Shown piece after piece: positions 18,173 to 26,086 of a DNA stretch of 64,000 nucleotides. Position 1 is the stretch's first letter, and every line of letters begins with the position of its first letter. Below the pieces are notes generated by a model. That model was given only the letters and a program-made list of their open reading frames with translations. It was not told the DNA's origin and searched no databases. This DNA is from DASQFI01 sp035633215 (GTDB lineage Bacteria > Acidobacteriota > Vicinamibacteria > Vicinamibacterales > SCN-69-37), in NCBI GenBank assembly GCA_035633215.1, contig DASQFI010000074.1:1-64000 (forward strand), read 5' to 3'. The translations under genes and the position numbers were made by a program.

Positions 18173-18308
18173 GCGAACGAATCGGAGCGTTCGGCCCGAA
18201 TGGCGCGCATCAGTTCTTCCGCGCGCCCCGCCCGAATCAGGGGTCGAGGGCGGTGCGCTCGCGGCGGACTTCGCTTAACAGCGCGTTCTTGTGGAGTCGC
18301 TTTCCCAT
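18169..18308 (-). pseudogene. frameshifted antitoxin-like partner of the RES gene
   Basis: From an ATG at 18308 the frame reads MGKRLHKNALLSEVRRERTA, then LDP and a stop. Adding one C to the run of Cs at this point restores PLIRAGRAEELMRAIRAERS and a natural end at 18169-18171. That end overlaps the RES GTG as GTGA. The repaired 46-residue charged helical peptide has the size and position of a small antitoxin. The assignment rests on context, not on a recognised antitoxin family. Confidence 0.5.
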
Positions 18309-18325
18309 AAGAGTCTCCGCAGTCG

Positions 18326-18802
18326 TCAGCCCCGCGTGCGGTCGAGATCCAGATCCAGGCAGACCCGCTGGGCCATCACGAACCGCTCACGGTGGAAAAA
18401 GGCCAGCAAGTCCGGGTTGTCCCAGGGCACCTCGGTCTGCAGCCGGCCAATCCCGAGACCCAGGAGGTTCGTGCGGAGCTGGTCCACGAGCGCGGCGGCA
18501 ACATGCCGGCCGCGAAAGTCGGGATCGACGCCAATGACATCGAGGACCGCCGCGGGTTCCATGACCCCGAATTCGCCGTAGTACACGCGGGCCAGAACGA
18601 ATCCGACGACGTGGCCGTCGATTTCGGCCACCAGCGAAATGGCGATGCCCGTATCGGCGAACGCCTGACTCAGCTTCGAGGCGAGGAACCGCTCGCGGCG
18701 ACGGCCGATGCTCGCGGCATCGATGCCGATCACGGCCTCGCGGTCGCCCGGCTGGAGGTTGCGAACGAGGACGGTGTCGCGAGGCGGAGCGTCGGTCTCC
18801 AT
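18326..18802 (-). CDS. GNAT-family N-acetyltransferase
   Basis: A 158-residue protein with the GNAT fold: VLVRNLQPGDREAVIGID at the start, strands around VAEIDGHVVGFVLARV, the acetyl-CoA motif VDPDFRGRHVAAALVDQL (about 92-109), and the late NPDLLAFFHRERF. The ATG at 18802 has CAGGAG upstream. It is 21 bases behind the SDR gene and could be the last gene of the benzoyl-CoA operon. The acyl acceptor is unknown; lysine acetylation of CoA-pathway enzymes is one possibility. Confidence 0.85.
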   Translation of the reverse strand: METDAPPRDTVLVRNLQPGDREAVIGIDAASIGRRRERFLASKLSQAFADTGIAISLVAEIDGHVVGFVLARVYYGEFGVMEPAAVLDVIGVDPDFRGRHVAAALVDQLRTNLLGLGIGRLQTEVPWDNPDLLAFFHRERFVMAQRVCLDLDLDRTRG

Positions 18803-18823
18803 GGCATCTCTCCTGAGCGGCCG

Positions 18824-19558
18824 TCACCCCATGTGCTGGCCGCCGTCAACCCGCAGGACCTGACCGGTCACGTACCGGCCGAGACGGCTCGCGAGGAACC
18901 ACACGGCGTCCGCCACCTCGTCGGGCTCGCCGAGCCGGCCCAGCACCCCCTCCTCGACCGCCCGGCGGCGGATTTCTTCGGGCACGCGCGCGGTCATCGG
19001 CGTGTCGATCCATCCCGGCGCCACCGCATTCACCCGGATGCCGAATCCGCCAAGCTCGCGCGCGGCCGTGCGCGCCAGCGCGTCGAGGCCCGCTTTGCTC
19101 GCCGAGTACGCGGCCAGACCCACCTTGCCGCGCTGGCCATTGATCGACGAGACCAAAACGATCGATCCCGGTCCGGTACGGCGCATGAGGGGGACAGCGC
19201 ACTTCAGCAGATAGAACGCCGAGTCGAGGTTCGTCGCGATCACCGTGTTCCAGTCCTCGTCGGCGAGCTTCCAGAGGCGGGCGTCTCGCGTGATGCCTGC
19301 GGCATGGACGACCACGTCGAGCCGGCCCGCCTCGCCGCCGATGCGGGTGACGGCGTCGGCCACCTGCTCGGAACGCGTCAGGTCACACGCGATTGTCGTC
19401 GTGCCCGCCGGTCCGTCGCGACCGGGCAGGTCGAGACAGAACACGCGGGCGCCGGCATCGCGCAGTCGTACCGCGATCGCCCCGCCGATGGCGCCCCCGC
19501 CGCCGGCCACGAGCGCAACAGAGCCGCCGAGTCCCAGCAGCTGGTCCGGAAGACTCAC
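18824..19558 (-). CDS. short-chain dehydrogenase/reductase (FabG-like) at the end of the bcr operon
   Basis: A 244-residue classical SDR. The GTG at 19558 overlaps the bcrD stop (GTGA), which decides the start. Features: cofactor loop VAGGGGAIGGAIA, NAG-equivalent HAAGIT, catalytic Ser-Tyr-Lys in VLVSSINGQ and YSASKAG, and NAVAPGWIDTPM. Tight coupling to bcrD suggests a role in the same pathway. After ring opening, 3-hydroxypimeloyl-CoA must be oxidised to 3-oxopimeloyl-CoA, a reaction an SDR can catalyse. That role is inference. Confidence 0.88.
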   Translation of the reverse strand: MSLPDQLLGLGGSVALVAGGGGAIGGAIAVRLRDAGARVFCLDLPGRDGPAGTTTIACDLTRSEQVADAVTRIGGEAGRLDVVVHAAGITRDARLWKLADEDWNTVIATNLDSAFYLLKCAVPLMRRTGPGSIVLVSSINGQRGKVGLAAYSASKAGLDALARTAARELGGFGIRVNAVAPGWIDTPMTARVPEEIRRRAVEEGVLGRLGEPDEVADAVWFLASRLGRYVTGQVLRVDGGQHMG

Positions 19559-20421
19559 GAGGCCACCTGTGGGCGGGTCTGCTGCAGCCGCCTCGCACGG
19601 AAGGCACCCCACAGCGCGGCGCCCAGCGCGCCGGCGAGAATCGACTGGGGATGCGCGCGAATGTCGACCGTCAGGTGCTGTTCGACTGCGGTCTCGCGCA
19701 TCGCCGCCACCAACCCTTGATCGTTGGCCAGCCCTCCGGTGATGAGCAGCACGGAGGGCGACCCGATCGAGACCACCAGGCGTACGCAGCGTCCGGCCAT
19801 CGACTTGTGAATGCCCTTGAGGATGTTCGGCAGGCTGATGCCGCGCGAGACCATATTGATGACGTCCGTCTCGGCCAGCACGGCGCAGATCGAGGAGCAC
19901 GTCTCCGGCTTGTCGGCCTGGACCGACAGCGCCCCGACCTCCTCGAGCGACACGCCCAGGTAGCGGGCGATGTTCTCGAGGAACTGGCCCGATCCCGAGG
20001 CGCACTGGCTGGTCATCCGGTAGCCGGTCACACGGCTCCGGGCGTCCATCGCCACGGCGCGCGTGTGGAGCGCGCCCATGTCCACGATGCCGCGTGCCGC
20101 CGGGTCCAGAAAGAGCCCGCCGCGCGCGTGCGTCGTCATGCCGTAGAAGTGTCCGGTGCGGAAAGGCAATGTCTCGCCCTCGCCCGTCGTGGCGATGTAG
20201 GTCAGATCGGAGGCCGTCGCGCCGGCCTCCCGGAGCAGGTCGTCGAACAGGCCGGTCGCCACGCTCGCGACGTCGCGGCGCCGGGTCCGCTCGGCGCGAC
20301 CGGCGAGGAGGCGCTCCCCGCCGGCGTCGTCGGTCTCGGTGACCGCGATTTTGATCACCGCCGAGCCGACGTCGATGCCGGCGGTCAGCATCTTCCGCTG
20401 GTTGACGTTGGTGAACGGCAT
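19555..20421 (-). CDS. bcrD: benzoyl-CoA reductase subunit D (ATP-hydrolysing activator)
   Basis: A 288-residue ASKHA-fold ATPase of the BadF/BadG/BcrA/BcrD family. With BcrA it hydrolyses ATP to drive low-potential electrons into the BcrBC active site. Features: GIDVGSAVIKIAVTETDD, IVDMGALHTRAVAMD, the cluster-region cysteines in MTSQCASGSGQFLENIARYLG and ETCSSICAVLAETDVINM, and GGLANDQGLV. Length fits BcrD of Thauera. A GGAG lies 8 bases before the ATG at 20421; a second ATG ten codons later is possible. It follows bcrA by 13 bases and overlaps the SDR gene. Confidence 0.93.
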   Translation of the reverse strand: MPFTNVNQRKMLTAGIDVGSAVIKIAVTETDDAGGERLLAGRAERTRRRDVASVATGLFDDLLREAGATASDLTYIATTGEGETLPFRTGHFYGMTTHARGGLFLDPAARGIVDMGALHTRAVAMDARSRVTGYRMTSQCASGSGQFLENIARYLGVSLEEVGALSVQADKPETCSSICAVLAETDVINMVSRGISLPNILKGIHKSMAGRCVRLVVSIGSPSVLLITGGLANDQGLVAAMRETAVEQHLTVDIRAHPQSILAGALGAALWGAFRARRLQQTRPQVAS

Positions 20422-20434
20422 GTCAGGCGCTCCA

Positions 20435-21748
20435 TCAATGCACGGTCGGCGGCTGCGGACTCCGAGTGGCGTCCCGGTGGGCGAACAGCGCCGCGCCGAG
20501 CGCGCCAGTGTAAATCGAGTCGTCGGAGATGTTGATCGTCATCTCGCCGTAGTTCTCGCCGAGGAGGGTTCGCAGCGCCCGCACCGCCGCCGGGTTGCGC
20601 GCGACGCCGCCCGTGAACGTGAACTCGTTGGTGATGCCGCCGGACCGGGCAATGAGCGACATAGCGCGGAGGATGATGGCCCGGTGCAGGCCAGCGAGGA
20701 TGTCCTCCCGCCGCTCGCCGAGCGACAAGCGCTCGCGCAGCTCGGCGCCTGCGAACACGGTGCAGGTGGAGTTGATGCGCACGGGGGCCGACGACTGACA
20801 GGCCAGCGGACCGAGCTCGTGCACGCCGAGATTCATCTCGTCGGCGATGTAGCCCAGGTAGCGCCCGCATCCGGCGGCGCAGCGGTCGTTCATCTGAAAC
20901 GACGTCACGATCCCCTGATCGTCGACCTGAATCGCTTTCGTGTCCTGGCCGCCGATGTCGAGCACGGTCCGGGTGCGGGGGAACATCGCGTGCGCGCCGA
21001 GCCCGTGGCACAGAATCTCGGACTTGATCTGCCCTTCGGGAAACGGCAGGCGCTGCCGGCCGTAGCCGGTGCCTACCGATCCGATCTGCTCCAGAGCCAT
21101 CCCGGCAATCCGTTCGACCGGCTCGGCGAGCAGCGCCTGATCGTCGCCCGAGGCGGCCATCGCCGCCTGCATGTGCGCCTCGAAGCGTCCGGACGCTTCG
21201 GCCGAGTTCTCGACGTCGAGGATCGCCTTGTCGAAGAGCCCGACCAGCCGGTCGAAGCCGGCGCCGGTGGCGCGGGCTTCCGCCTCGGCGTAGCTCACGT
21301 AACGGCTGCCCGCCAGATCGCGGAAGAAATCGCTCTTGCGGCGAGACCCCTCTGCGTAGAGCGCCGAGGCTTCGGCTTCCATGGCCGCGGTAATGCGCCC
21401 GACCGCCGCCTGGAGCGCGCGACCGCCGGTGAGCAGGCGGCCGGCGAACCGGTTCAGCTCCCGGGTGAGGACTCTGAGCTGCGAGCGATACTGCTCGGCG
21501 CGGAAGAGGCGTTCGAGCGTTCCGAGACGGCGTGCGAGATCGTCCGGCGCGAGCCCCATCTGCGCCAGCTCCCGGCCGATGAGCGAAAACCGCGTGTTGA
21601 TCAGCGCCTCGCCGAGCGCGACCTGGCAGGCGACGTCGTAGTTGCTGCGGCTGTTGGTGATCCCGCGGCCGAGAACGGCGGCGTCCTCGCCGAGCACGAC
21701 CGCTTTGGTGGTGGTCGAGCCCAGATCGATGCCGACGGCGTACCTCAT
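20435..21748 (-). CDS. bcrA: benzoyl-CoA reductase subunit A (ATP-hydrolysing activator)
   Basis: A 437-residue ASKHA ATPase, partner of BcrD; the heterodimer bridges one [4Fe-4S] cluster. The ATG at 21748 overlaps the bcrB stop (ATGA) and has GGGAGG upstream; the 97 codons open before it lie within bcrB. Motifs: GIDLGSTTTKAVVLG at the N-terminus, VLDIGGQDTKAI, cluster ligands in NDRCAAGCGRYL and INSTCTVFAGAEL, and FTGGVARNPAAV. The central insertion (about 80-230) and total length fit BcrA rather than the shorter 2-hydroxyacyl-CoA dehydratase activators. Confidence 0.95.
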   Translation of the reverse strand: MRYAVGIDLGSTTTKAVVLGEDAAVLGRGITNSRSNYDVACQVALGEALINTRFSLIGRELAQMGLAPDDLARRLGTLERLFRAEQYRSQLRVLTRELNRFAGRLLTGGRALQAAVGRITAAMEAEASALYAEGSRRKSDFFRDLAGSRYVSYAEAEARATGAGFDRLVGLFDKAILDVENSAEASGRFEAHMQAAMAASGDDQALLAEPVERIAGMALEQIGSVGTGYGRQRLPFPEGQIKSEILCHGLGAHAMFPRTRTVLDIGGQDTKAIQVDDQGIVTSFQMNDRCAAGCGRYLGYIADEMNLGVHELGPLACQSSAPVRINSTCTVFAGAELRERLSLGERREDILAGLHRAIILRAMSLIARSGGITNEFTFTGGVARNPAAVRALRTLLGENYGEMTINISDDSIYTGALGAALFAHRDATRSPQPPTVH

Positions 21749-23034
21749 GCCGCGCCTCCCAGCCGTTTCTGTTCGAGCATCTGAAAATAGGATTCCAGAC
21801 GGTTCTTGATGTTGGCGGCCGAGAAGTACCGGGGGTCGACCAGGTCGCTCTCGATGAACCCGCCGGGCCGCCCGGACCGCGCCTCGACCTCGCGGAGAAT
21901 GTGGAGCTGCCCGGCGCTGAACGAGTTGCAGCTCTTGACGGAGTTGATCAGGAACCCGTCCGCGCTGTAGTCCTTCAGGTAGCGCGTCAGCAGTTCGATG
22001 CGTGTCGGCAGACCGAGATTCGTGTAGCAGCCCAGACAATAGTCGGCCAGCGACTCGAGCGGCCGCGACGGATCGTGCCGGAAGCCCAGGTCGTACACCC
22101 CGCCGACTTTCGTATACGTGGACGCCACCGCCACAGCGCCTTCGTCGGCGAACATCTTCCAGAACTGCCGGAAGTTCGTCCAGTTCGGTGGCCCCTCCAC
22201 CACGACCCGGAAGCGCTCGCGCTCGACGTCGCCGTCAGGGGTCACGGGACCCTTCCCTTCGGCCATACGCTGGGAGATCTCCTCGCGCAGGGCGCGGTAA
22301 TAGCCGACGGCGTCCTCGGTGCCGCGGAACGCGCTGAAGAGCGGACCGACGTAGTAGACGGCGCCGAAATACGCGTCGATGGGCGACGGGCGATGTTTCG
22401 CCGATTGCAGCACCCAGACGAGATCATCTTCGGCCTGCGCGGACAACCGCAGGTGCTCCTTGAGCCGATCTTCGTCGTAGGCCTTGCCGCTCACGCGCTC
22501 AAGCATGGGAATGACGTCGTGCCGCAGCTGCTTGACGACGTAGTCGCGCATGGAATCCGTGATGCGGCCTTCGGGCTGATACGGCACGTGCAGCATCGCC
22601 ACGGGACAGTGGTACTCCTCACGGAGAAGCTCGAACCACTTCATGAACGTGAAGCAGCCCGTGTAGGACAGCAGAAGGATGTCAGGGTTCGGGAGCCGCT
22701 GCCCTGTGGGACCGATGTTGCCCGACTTGAGCATGCCGATGTCGCTCTTCACGTACGTGCACACGTCCTCCGAGTGTCCGAGCTTCTCGGCCACGGCGAT
22801 GTACTCGGCGGTCTTGCCGCGCATGGCCGACTGCAGCGCGTTGATCTCGGGCAGGACCGGCAGGAGGTCGAAGCTCAGGAGCAGCTCGGTCAGATTGCCC
22901 GGCACGAACGTATACGCGCTCTTTTCCCCGGTGTCGGGCGAGGCCGCCAGCCGGTCGAAGTGCCGCGCGATCATCTCCTTCTGGCGGACCTGGCTGGCGT
23001 CCTTCCGCGCTTCCGGCGAAGGTACTGGCTTCAT
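21745..23034 (-). CDS. bcrB: benzoyl-CoA reductase subunit B
   Basis: A 429-residue subunit of the HgdB/FldC/BcrB family. With BcrC it forms the [4Fe-4S]-containing module that reduces benzoyl-CoA to cyclohexa-1,5-diene-1-carbonyl-CoA. The ATG at 23034 overlaps the bcrC stop. Conserved cysteines appear in LLLSYTGCFTFMKWFELL, SLADYCLGCYTNLGLP and LINSVKSCNSFSAGQ. The last motif (KSCN) is characteristic of the family. Size matches Thauera BcrB. It sits between bcrC and bcrA, the order found in known bcr operons. Confidence 0.95.
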   Translation of the reverse strand: MKPVPSPEARKDASQVRQKEMIARHFDRLAASPDTGEKSAYTFVPGNLTELLLSFDLLPVLPEINALQSAMRGKTAEYIAVAEKLGHSEDVCTYVKSDIGMLKSGNIGPTGQRLPNPDILLLSYTGCFTFMKWFELLREEYHCPVAMLHVPYQPEGRITDSMRDYVVKQLRHDVIPMLERVSGKAYDEDRLKEHLRLSAQAEDDLVWVLQSAKHRPSPIDAYFGAVYYVGPLFSAFRGTEDAVGYYRALREEISQRMAEGKGPVTPDGDVERERFRVVVEGPPNWTNFRQFWKMFADEGAVAVASTYTKVGGVYDLGFRHDPSRPLESLADYCLGCYTNLGLPTRIELLTRYLKDYSADGFLINSVKSCNSFSAGQLHILREVEARSGRPGGFIESDLVDPRYFSAANIKNRLESYFQMLEQKRLGGAA

Positions 23035-24206
23035 GCGCCGCTCCAGAGTTTGATCGAATCGGCGAACGTCCCGGCCTGCTCGCGGATGACCTGAAACTGT
23101 CCGGTGTTCTCCGAGTACTTGAATGCGGTCCAGGGCACGCCGCGCCGCTCGATGGCGCGCACCATCATCGGCTGGTCGAGCAGCGCCGGATCGCAGAAGC
23201 TCGGCGCGCAGAAGATGACGCCCTCGGCGCCGCTCGCCTCGATGCGCTCCGCCAGCTCCGCGCCTTTCTCGCCCTGGGCGAGGTATCGCGTCGGACCGGC
23301 GACGACATCCTCGAGACCCGCGACAACGAGGTTCTCGAGCGGATCGCCATCCACGGGAATGTCCGATCGGATCCATCGGCTGACCTGCACGAAGTCGTCG
23401 TCGACGATGTAGCACCCGGCGCGCTCGAGCGTCCGGATCAACCCGATCGGCGGCTGCTCGCAGAAGGAGCCCGTCACGAGGACGCGCGCTTGATCCATCG
23501 GCTTGCGCGACGTCGAGGCCTCCGCCGCGTCGCGGTACTCGAGCAGCATGACGCTCGCTTCGTCCACCGGCAGCACCAGCGTGGCGCGCAACATCAGGTA
23601 GAGCTCCGAGGTGGGCACCTTCCATGGCTGCTGGTGGCGAAGCGTGTAGAGCTCTCGCACGATGCGACGGTAGGCGTTGTAGCTGGCGATCGCTTCCCGA
23701 AGAGCGCCGGCGTCGAGCGGCGCCGCGCCGCGGGCCGTGAGATCCGCCGAGAGCCGTTCGAGCTCCTCGCGGTAGAAGCAGCCGCCGATCGCGCGCTCGA
23801 AGTTCTGGGGCACGTCGAGATAGCGCACGAGCTTGTCCGGAAACAGCATCTGCCACATGCCAGACAGGTTTCGAATCACGTCACAGGTCGCCGGAAAGAT
23901 CACGCCGTCGAGCACGTCGAGACTGCCGTTCAGGCCGAGCTCGATCGTGCTGCGCGGAATGTGGCAGATGTACGACTGGTAGTAGGCGTCCCCCTTGATG
24001 ATCTCGAGGTCGTCCCGCGCGCCCAGGAGGCCCACCGGCAGCACTCCCTGCGCGTGCAGCAGCTCACACGGCACGTAAACCGGCATGTAACCAATCGCCA
24101 GCCCCCCCGTGCGCGCTTTCCACTCTCGGACGGATCCCAGCCGGTAATCGCGGTACAGCTGCTCCGCGCGGGACACGAGCGCTTGCACGGGGTCGGACGC
24201 CGTCAT
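23031..24206 (-). CDS. bcrC: benzoyl-CoA reductase subunit C
   Basis: A 391-residue partner of BcrB. The ATG at 24206 overlaps the dch stop and has GGAGG five bases upstream. Family cysteines occur in GYMPVYVPCELLHAQGVLP, ICHIPRSTIELGL, VIFPATCDVIRNLSGMW, VTGSFCEQPP and VIFCAPSFCDPALLDQP. The segment LEIIKGDAYYQSYICHIPRS is typical of BcrC as opposed to 2-hydroxyglutaryl-CoA dehydratase subunits. The [4Fe-4S] cluster and substrate would lie at the BcrBC interface. Confidence 0.94.
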   Translation of the reverse strand: MTASDPVQALVSRAEQLYRDYRLGSVREWKARTGGLAIGYMPVYVPCELLHAQGVLPVGLLGARDDLEIIKGDAYYQSYICHIPRSTIELGLNGSLDVLDGVIFPATCDVIRNLSGMWQMLFPDKLVRYLDVPQNFERAIGGCFYREELERLSADLTARGAAPLDAGALREAIASYNAYRRIVRELYTLRHQQPWKVPTSELYLMLRATLVLPVDEASVMLLEYRDAAEASTSRKPMDQARVLVTGSFCEQPPIGLIRTLERAGCYIVDDDFVQVSRWIRSDIPVDGDPLENLVVAGLEDVVAGPTRYLAQGEKGAELAERIEASGAEGVIFCAPSFCDPALLDQPMMVRAIERRGVPWTAFKYSENTGQFQVIREQAGTFADSIKLWSGA

Positions 24207-24973
24207 GCGTGCCTCCAGCGCGGCTCGCGCTTCTCGAGAAAGGCGTGGAGACCTTCGACCGCATCGGACGTCTGCATCAGTTCGTCGAGATAGAGCCGCT
24301 CGATCGCGGGCAGCTCCGACCGGAGCGCCGTCACCAGATGCGCGCGGACCGCCCGCACGGCCAGTCGCAGGCTGGCCGCTGATTTGGCCGAGAGATGTGC
24401 GCGTGCCCACGCCAGGGCGGCATCCGCCGGAGGCCCATCGACAATCTCATCGACGAGGCCGATCGCGCGGGCCTCGGTCGCGGCGACCGTTCTGCCGGTC
24501 AGACACAAATCGATCGCGTGAGCGTGCCCGACCCGATGCGCCAGCGCGACCGAGGCAGCGGGCGCGAACACGCCAAGCGCGATTTCCGGCTGCCCGAGCG
24601 TGGCGTCTGGGCTGGCAAAGACGCGGTCGCACACCGTCGCGAGCTCGAGCCCGCCGCCTAAACATCGCCCGCGCACGGCCGCCAGAACGACGACGGGGGT
24701 GTCGAGCAGCGCGAACAGCATGCGATGAAAGCGATCGAGCATGCCGGCCACCTGATCGGGCAGATGTTCCTGAACGCTCGCGCCAAACGAGAAGTGCGCG
24801 CCGTCGCCCTCGATGACGAGCGCTTTGAGCTGGGGAGCCCGCGCGGCCTCGTGGAAGAGATCGGTCAGCGCCGTCGTGAGCCGGGTGTCGAGGATATTGC
24901 CCTTCGATCCTCCCAGCACGACGCGCCACCAGGCGCCGCTGTCGAGCTCGATGACCGAGACGGGATGGCCCAT
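24203..24973 (-). CDS. dch: cyclohexa-1,5-diene-1-carbonyl-CoA hydratase
   Basis: A 256-residue crotonase-fold enzyme predicted to add water to the cyclic dienoyl-CoA made by the reductase, giving 6-hydroxycyclohex-1-ene-1-carbonyl-CoA. Crotonase features: oxyanion loops FSFGASVQEHLPDQ and RGRCLGGGLELATVCD. Assignment as Dch rests on length, the WRVVLGGSKGNILDT opening seen in this family, and position between oah and bcrC as in Thauera. The start at 24973 lacks a clear ribosome binding site and lies 7 bases after the oah stop. Confidence 0.9.
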   Translation of the reverse strand: MGHPVSVIELDSGAWWRVVLGGSKGNILDTRLTTALTDLFHEAARAPQLKALVIEGDGAHFSFGASVQEHLPDQVAGMLDRFHRMLFALLDTPVVVLAAVRGRCLGGGLELATVCDRVFASPDATLGQPEIALGVFAPAASVALAHRVGHAHAIDLCLTGRTVAATEARAIGLVDEIVDGPPADAALAWARAHLSAKSAASLRLAVRAVRAHLVTALRSELPAIERLYLDELMQTSDAVEGLHAFLEKREPRWRHA

Positions 24974-24980
24974 GGCGGTC

Positions 24981-26081
24981 TCACACGTGGGCCGGGCCGT
25001 GCGCGCGTGCGATCACGTCCTCGATCAACGCCTCATCCCAGGCGGCCCCCTCCGCGAGACGACGGCGCAAGAGGAGGAAGTCGGCCTCGCGGCAGGCCTT
25101 GGTGCCTTCGTGGAACGCACGGAACCCGGCGCGCGCTTCCGTCATCATGTTGAGGGCGAGCCAGGCGCGGTTGCTCTCGCGGTTGGCATCCCAGTGCGCG
25201 AGCTTGTGCTTGCGGACGCTTTCGATCGTCTTCGACAGACAGCCCGGCATGGTGTTCGCGAGCTTGAAGACGAGCGCGTCCACCTCGCGGTCGAGCTCCG
25301 AGAGATCGATCGTGCCGGCGCTGACGAGCTTCCGGCCCGCCTCTCGCTCGACGCCGGTTTTGAACTCGCCGTACACAATCTGCCCCTGGTCGATCCACCG
25401 GTCGGTCACGACAAGTGGATTCGGTGTCAGCCGGCCGTCGATTCGGAGGGCCGGCACGACCTTGCTGACCAGACCCAGGCGCAGGGCCTTGTAGGCGCTC
25501 CAGGACTCACAGAGCGTGCAGCTCTCCATCGCGGCTTCGATGCCGACGAAGAGCGGCAGGAAATCCGTGCTGCCGCCGTCGGGCGCCGACCCGTGGCGCG
25601 GGCCGGCCTGCCCGAAAATCGCCAGGTCCTGGGCGACGGAGAAATCGCACGCCATGCCGATCTCCTGGCCGCCGGCGATGCGCATCCCGTTCACGCGGCA
25701 GATGACGGGCTTGTCGCACGCGAGGATCGCGCTGACCATGTCGTTGAACAACCGCATGTACTGCCGGTACTCCTCCGGACGGCCCGCGTAGTACTCGGCG
25801 TATTCAGCGGTGTTGCCGCCGGTGCAGAACGCGCGCGTGCCCGATCCGGTGAAGACCACGGCGACCGCGGCCCGATCGGCCGACGCGCGACGCATTCCCG
25901 CGATGACGCCTTTGATCATGTCGGTGGTGTACGAGTTGAGCTGGGTCGGGTTGTCGAGCGTGATTCGCACCCAATGCAAGGCCGGCACGATGCCGCCGGT
26001 TCCGTCCCCAAGCGGCAGCTCGTCGTAGCGAAGGCCCTCGACGTCGGTGGCGAGCGCGAGCGTGTGGTCCTTGAGCAGCAT
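24981..26081 (-). CDS. oah: 6-oxocyclohex-1-ene-1-carbonyl-CoA hydrolase (ring-opening, BamA-type)
   Basis: A 366-residue member of the crotonase superfamily that hydrolytically opens the alicyclic ring to 3-hydroxypimeloyl-CoA. Typical features: YDELPLGDGTGGIVPALHWV near the N-terminus, TGSGTRAFCTGGNTAEYAEY, NGMRIAGGQEIGMACDFSVA, FGQAGPRHGSAPDGGSTDFL, and a long C-terminal extension ending near 366. The full length and the GxPRHGSAPDGGSTDF block distinguish it from ordinary enoyl-CoA hydratases. BamA is used as a marker of anaerobic aromatic degradation. GGAGG lies ten bases upstream of the start. Confidence 0.95.
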   Translation of the reverse strand: MLLKDHTLALATDVEGLRYDELPLGDGTGGIVPALHWVRITLDNPTQLNSYTTDMIKGVIAGMRRASADRAAVAVVFTGSGTRAFCTGGNTAEYAEYYAGRPEEYRQYMRLFNDMVSAILACDKPVICRVNGMRIAGGQEIGMACDFSVAQDLAIFGQAGPRHGSAPDGGSTDFLPLFVGIEAAMESCTLCESWSAYKALRLGLVSKVVPALRIDGRLTPNPLVVTDRWIDQGQIVYGEFKTGVEREAGRKLVSAGTIDLSELDREVDALVFKLANTMPGCLSKTIESVRKHKLAHWDANRESNRAWLALNMMTEARAGFRAFHEGTKACREADFLLLRRRLAEGAAWDEALIEDVIARAHGPAHV

Positions 26082-26086
26082 GGGTT

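Noticed and set aside
20435..22039. N-terminal extensions of long open frames (BcrA to 22039, BcrB to 23856, BcrC to 24410, malic enzyme to 10092, the receptor to 6857, the large hydrogenase subunit from 40952)
   Set aside because: The extra parts lie inside neighbouring genes in another frame or lack any homology. Overlapping ATGA starts or ribosome binding sites mark the true starts.
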